Source of the DNA: an uncultured bacterium
GTDB taxonomy: Bacteria; Patescibacteriota; Dojkabacteria; CALFHW01
NCBI GenBank assembly: GCA_937876695.1
Contig: CALFHW010000080.1
Coordinates: 1-8,337 of the forward strand
Length of the DNA: 8,337 nt
Direction: 5' to 3'
Part shown: positions 6,839 through 8,337 of the stretch, one piece after another
Layout: the number at the start of each line of letters is the position of its first letter
Numbering within the stretch: position 1 is the stretch's first letter
Made by a program: the position numbers and the translations under genes
Notes under the pieces: generated by a model
Databases searched by the model: none
What the model was told of the DNA's origin: nothing
The model's input: only the letters and a program-made list of their open reading frames with translations

Positions 6839-8187
6839 GATCTTACTTTGACAGTTCCCGCTACAGCTGCTATCGAGTTTGGAAAAGGACTAAAAACCTC
6901 GAGCATCTGCTCAAGGAACTCCAGTACATTTCTTTGCCTTTGGTTTGGGTCAAATGCTATGCCAGCTTGTAATACTTCTAAGAATTTTTCCCAATCAGAG
7001 CCTCCGAGTCCGCTGCGTTGTTTGCCTCTCGGAATATTTAACCTAGGCTCATAATAATCGACTTCGTCTGGGCCAGAATTACATCCTGGGGAAACCATAA
7101 CGTAATTAATAGGATCGAAGTATGACATTGGTGTCACTGTAACTGATCCGTCTGCGTTCTTGTTTAGCAAGTTGCCACGAAGGTGGTTTGTAACTCCTTC
7201 TTGGGAGCTCAAATCATCAAATATCAATTGCCAGAGCGTCATAGCAATCTGGAAAACTTCACTTTTGGATTGAGACCGTGGCAAATGTTGAAGCCTATGT
7301 GAAGCAGGATCATTATAGAAGTCCATAACATCGGAGAGGTGATGAGACATAGCGTAAATCCAAGCATCTTCAGGGGCAGCGTTATTTAGACTGATAGAAT
7401 AGTGGCCTGCTTCAGGAAAGCGGTCTATTGTTGCGGCGCCAAGATCTACAAGCCTAAGACCCATATGCCCAAACATTAAATTTGCTGGTTTGTAGTCATT
7501 GTGCCAAATACCTATCTCTGATAATGCTTTATATACATCTCTTAGATCAGTTAGTAACTGGCAGAATTCCTCCTGGCGTTTTGCTCTAGTAATAATATCC
7601 TGTTCGTAGTCACCTTTAAGGCCTACAGCCCATTTATGGCCATTCATTTGCCCCTTACCTACTAGATTCTCCATCACAATTCCCGGCCAGAAAATTGAAT
7701 GCTCTTCATTGTTACCAAAACCAAGCCCTTCTATCATGGGTAGGTACCTCCCCAATAGATGCCTCCCGCCAGATTTACATATATGTGCATACACTCCTAA
7801 CTCGGATAGAACCGCCTTTAGTCTTAAATCTCCAGGCGCCACAGTATCTGCGATAGCCTGTAAATCAGAATACGGATTTGGCAGTAGAGTAAGAATATCA
7901 AAGGATACAACTACATGCTCATTGGGTTGCTGACTGGCAGCAAATGAGAAACCTGTACCCATGTCCGTTTGTGCGTGGTCACCTTCTGCACTTAACTTGG
8001 CGAAAATCCCTTGGGTTAGATCGCATATTTGTTGAAAGCATAACCCTTTGCCTGCTGGGTAGTTCTGCTCCTTAAAGACGCAATCACCATCAAGAATTTT
8101 AACCGTAGCCTGACCGCCCGGAAGAATATCTGGAACCTCAACCACCGGCGCTTTTGCCTTAACTACTTCAGCTGCCATTGCCCCCAT
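6835..8187 (-). CDS. Second Ser/Thr protein-kinase-like protein
   Basis: From the chosen ATG the product has 450 residues; residue numbers here count from an alternative TTG at 8205, which adds six. Kinase C-lobe motifs are clear. The catalytic loop is HNDYKPAN (235-242), with Asp237, Lys239 and Asn242 all present. DLG (254-256) stands in place of DFG, and APE is at 277-279. A helix-F-like SEVFQIAMTLWQL (315-327) has Glu316 where Asp is usual. A hinge-like IVMENLVG lies at 176-183. The N-lobe is poorly conserved: Lys45 (VFK) is one candidate for the ATP lysine, and a long insert precedes the hinge. There is no membrane segment or PASTA-type sensor. The start is uncertain: TTG at 8205 and ATG at 8187 or 8178 are all possible, none with a good Shine-Dalgarno site, and an in-frame TAG at 8229-8227 stops any longer form. 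Substrate unknown. It shares little visible similarity with the other kinase apart from motifs. Confidence 0.85.
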   Translation of the reverse strand: MGAMAAEVVKAKAPVVEVPDILPGGQATVKILDGDCVFKEQNYPAGKGLCFQQICDLTQGIFAKLSAEGDHAQTDMGTGFSFAASQQPNEHVVVSFDILTLLPNPYSDLQAIADTVAPGDLRLKAVLSELGVYAHICKSGGRHLLGRYLPMIEGLGFGNNEEHSIFWPGIVMENLVGKGQMNGHKWAVGLKGDYEQDIITRAKRQEEFCQLLTDLRDVYKALSEIGIWHNDYKPANLMFGHMGLRLVDLGAATIDRFPEAGHYSISLNNAAPEDAWIYAMSHHLSDVMDFYNDPASHRLQHLPRSQSKSEVFQIAMTLWQLIFDDLSSQEGVTNHLRGNLLNKNADGSVTVTPMSYFDPINYVMVSPGCNSGPDEVDYYEPRLNIPRGKQRSGLGGSDWEKFLEVLQAGIAFDPNQRQRNVLEFLEQMLEVFSPFPNSIAAVAGTVKVRS

Positions 8188-8337
8188 AGTCCGATGGTGA
8201 TGCAAATTTGATATTTGTTGGCTCTCCTACCTTACCCAAATCAAAAAAAAAAAAAAAAACTTCAACCGTGCTACCTATCTTTTGCCATACGTTCGCAATA
8301 GACAGGTCCCCATTTTCCATTAAAAAAAAAAAAAAAA
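8168..8337 (-). CDS. Possible partial open frame running off the right end
   Basis: The minus strand is open from the window edge to a TGA at 8170-8168. The only ATG is at 8320 and would give 50 residues: 20 mixed residues, a run of five Phe from the T17 tract, then 24 more residues ending in YGGNGS. The frame would overlap the start of the kinase gene by 11 to 38 bp depending on the kinase start, an arrangement seen in operons. I recognise no family, and the poly-Phe runs are suspicious. It could be the end of an upstream operon gene, or chance. Confidence 0.2.
   Translation of the reverse strand, partial: FFFFLMENGDLSIANVWQKIGSTVEVFFFFFDLGKVGEPTNIKFASPSDYGGNGS
8243..8259. repeat. A17 homopolymer tract
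   Basis: Seventeen consecutive A on the plus strand (T on the kinase coding strand), 38 bp upstream of the earliest kinase start at 8205. It could be a slippage-prone tract or an A/T-rich upstream promoter element, or it could be a sequencing or assembly artefact. Confidence 0.6.
8322..8337. repeat. A16 homopolymer at the right end of the window
   Basis: At least sixteen A end the window, so the true length is unknown. With the A17 tract it brackets a 62-bp mixed segment (8260-8321). Assemblies often break at such runs, so this probably marks a contig end. Confidence 0.6.

Noticed and set aside
8206..8239. Leaderless promoter TTGGGT-17-AAATAT 5 nt before TTG 8205 of the second kinase.
   Set aside because: The spacing fits, but both hexamers match consensus at only 3 of 6 positions, so I do not list it as a feature.

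Overview
The window carries seven protein-coding genes packed tightly on both strands, plus a possible eighth cut off by the right end. I saw no RNA genes, CRISPR array, insertion sequence or origin. It is bacterial. Promoters have -10 hexamers (TATAAT, TAAAAT, TACAAT) 5 to 8 nt before the start codons, where an archaeal promoter would need a TATA box about 26 nt upstream. One internal operon gene has a clear Shine-Dalgarno site, and the full-length frames need only the standard code. A class I HMG-CoA reductase, leaderless-looking promoters and almost no intergenic DNA could fit a small-genome lineage such as Patescibacteria/CPR, or an actinobacterial or Chloroflexi-like lineage. The sequence alone does not settle the phylum. 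The last base lies in a poly-A run, so the window probably stops at a contig end.

Left part (1-2313): HMG-CoA reductase on the minus strand (31-1353) is divergent from a two-gene plus-strand operon. The first gene of that operon is a short protein resembling the ImmA/IrrE (DUF955) fold without its zinc-protease motif (1430-1867). The second, overlapping it by one base (TAATG), is a small protein with two membrane segments (1867-2313).

Middle part (2336-6838): a minus-strand operon holds an unrecognised soluble protein (4165-4965) followed 14 nt later by a divergent Ser/Thr protein-kinase-like protein (2336-4150). It is divergent from a complete ABC exporter half-transporter (5033-6838). The 67-bp gap between them has back-to-back promoters whose -10 boxes each lie 6 nt from the start codon.

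Right part (6835-8337): a second, unrelated-looking kinase-like protein (minus, about 6835-8187) overlaps the exporter tail to tail, sharing the TTAA stop tetranucleotide. Upstream of it lie A17 and A16 homopolymers (plus strand) around a 62-bp segment with a short open frame of unknown status.

How the genes may work together: the reductase supplies mevalonate for isoprenoids and stands alone here. The two kinase units look more AT-rich in hand-counted lines (about 35-45% G+C) than the exporter or reductase (about 40-68%), so they may be accessory genes placed around the exporter. A link between the kinases, the unknown protein and the exporter is suggested only by position and shared promoter regions.
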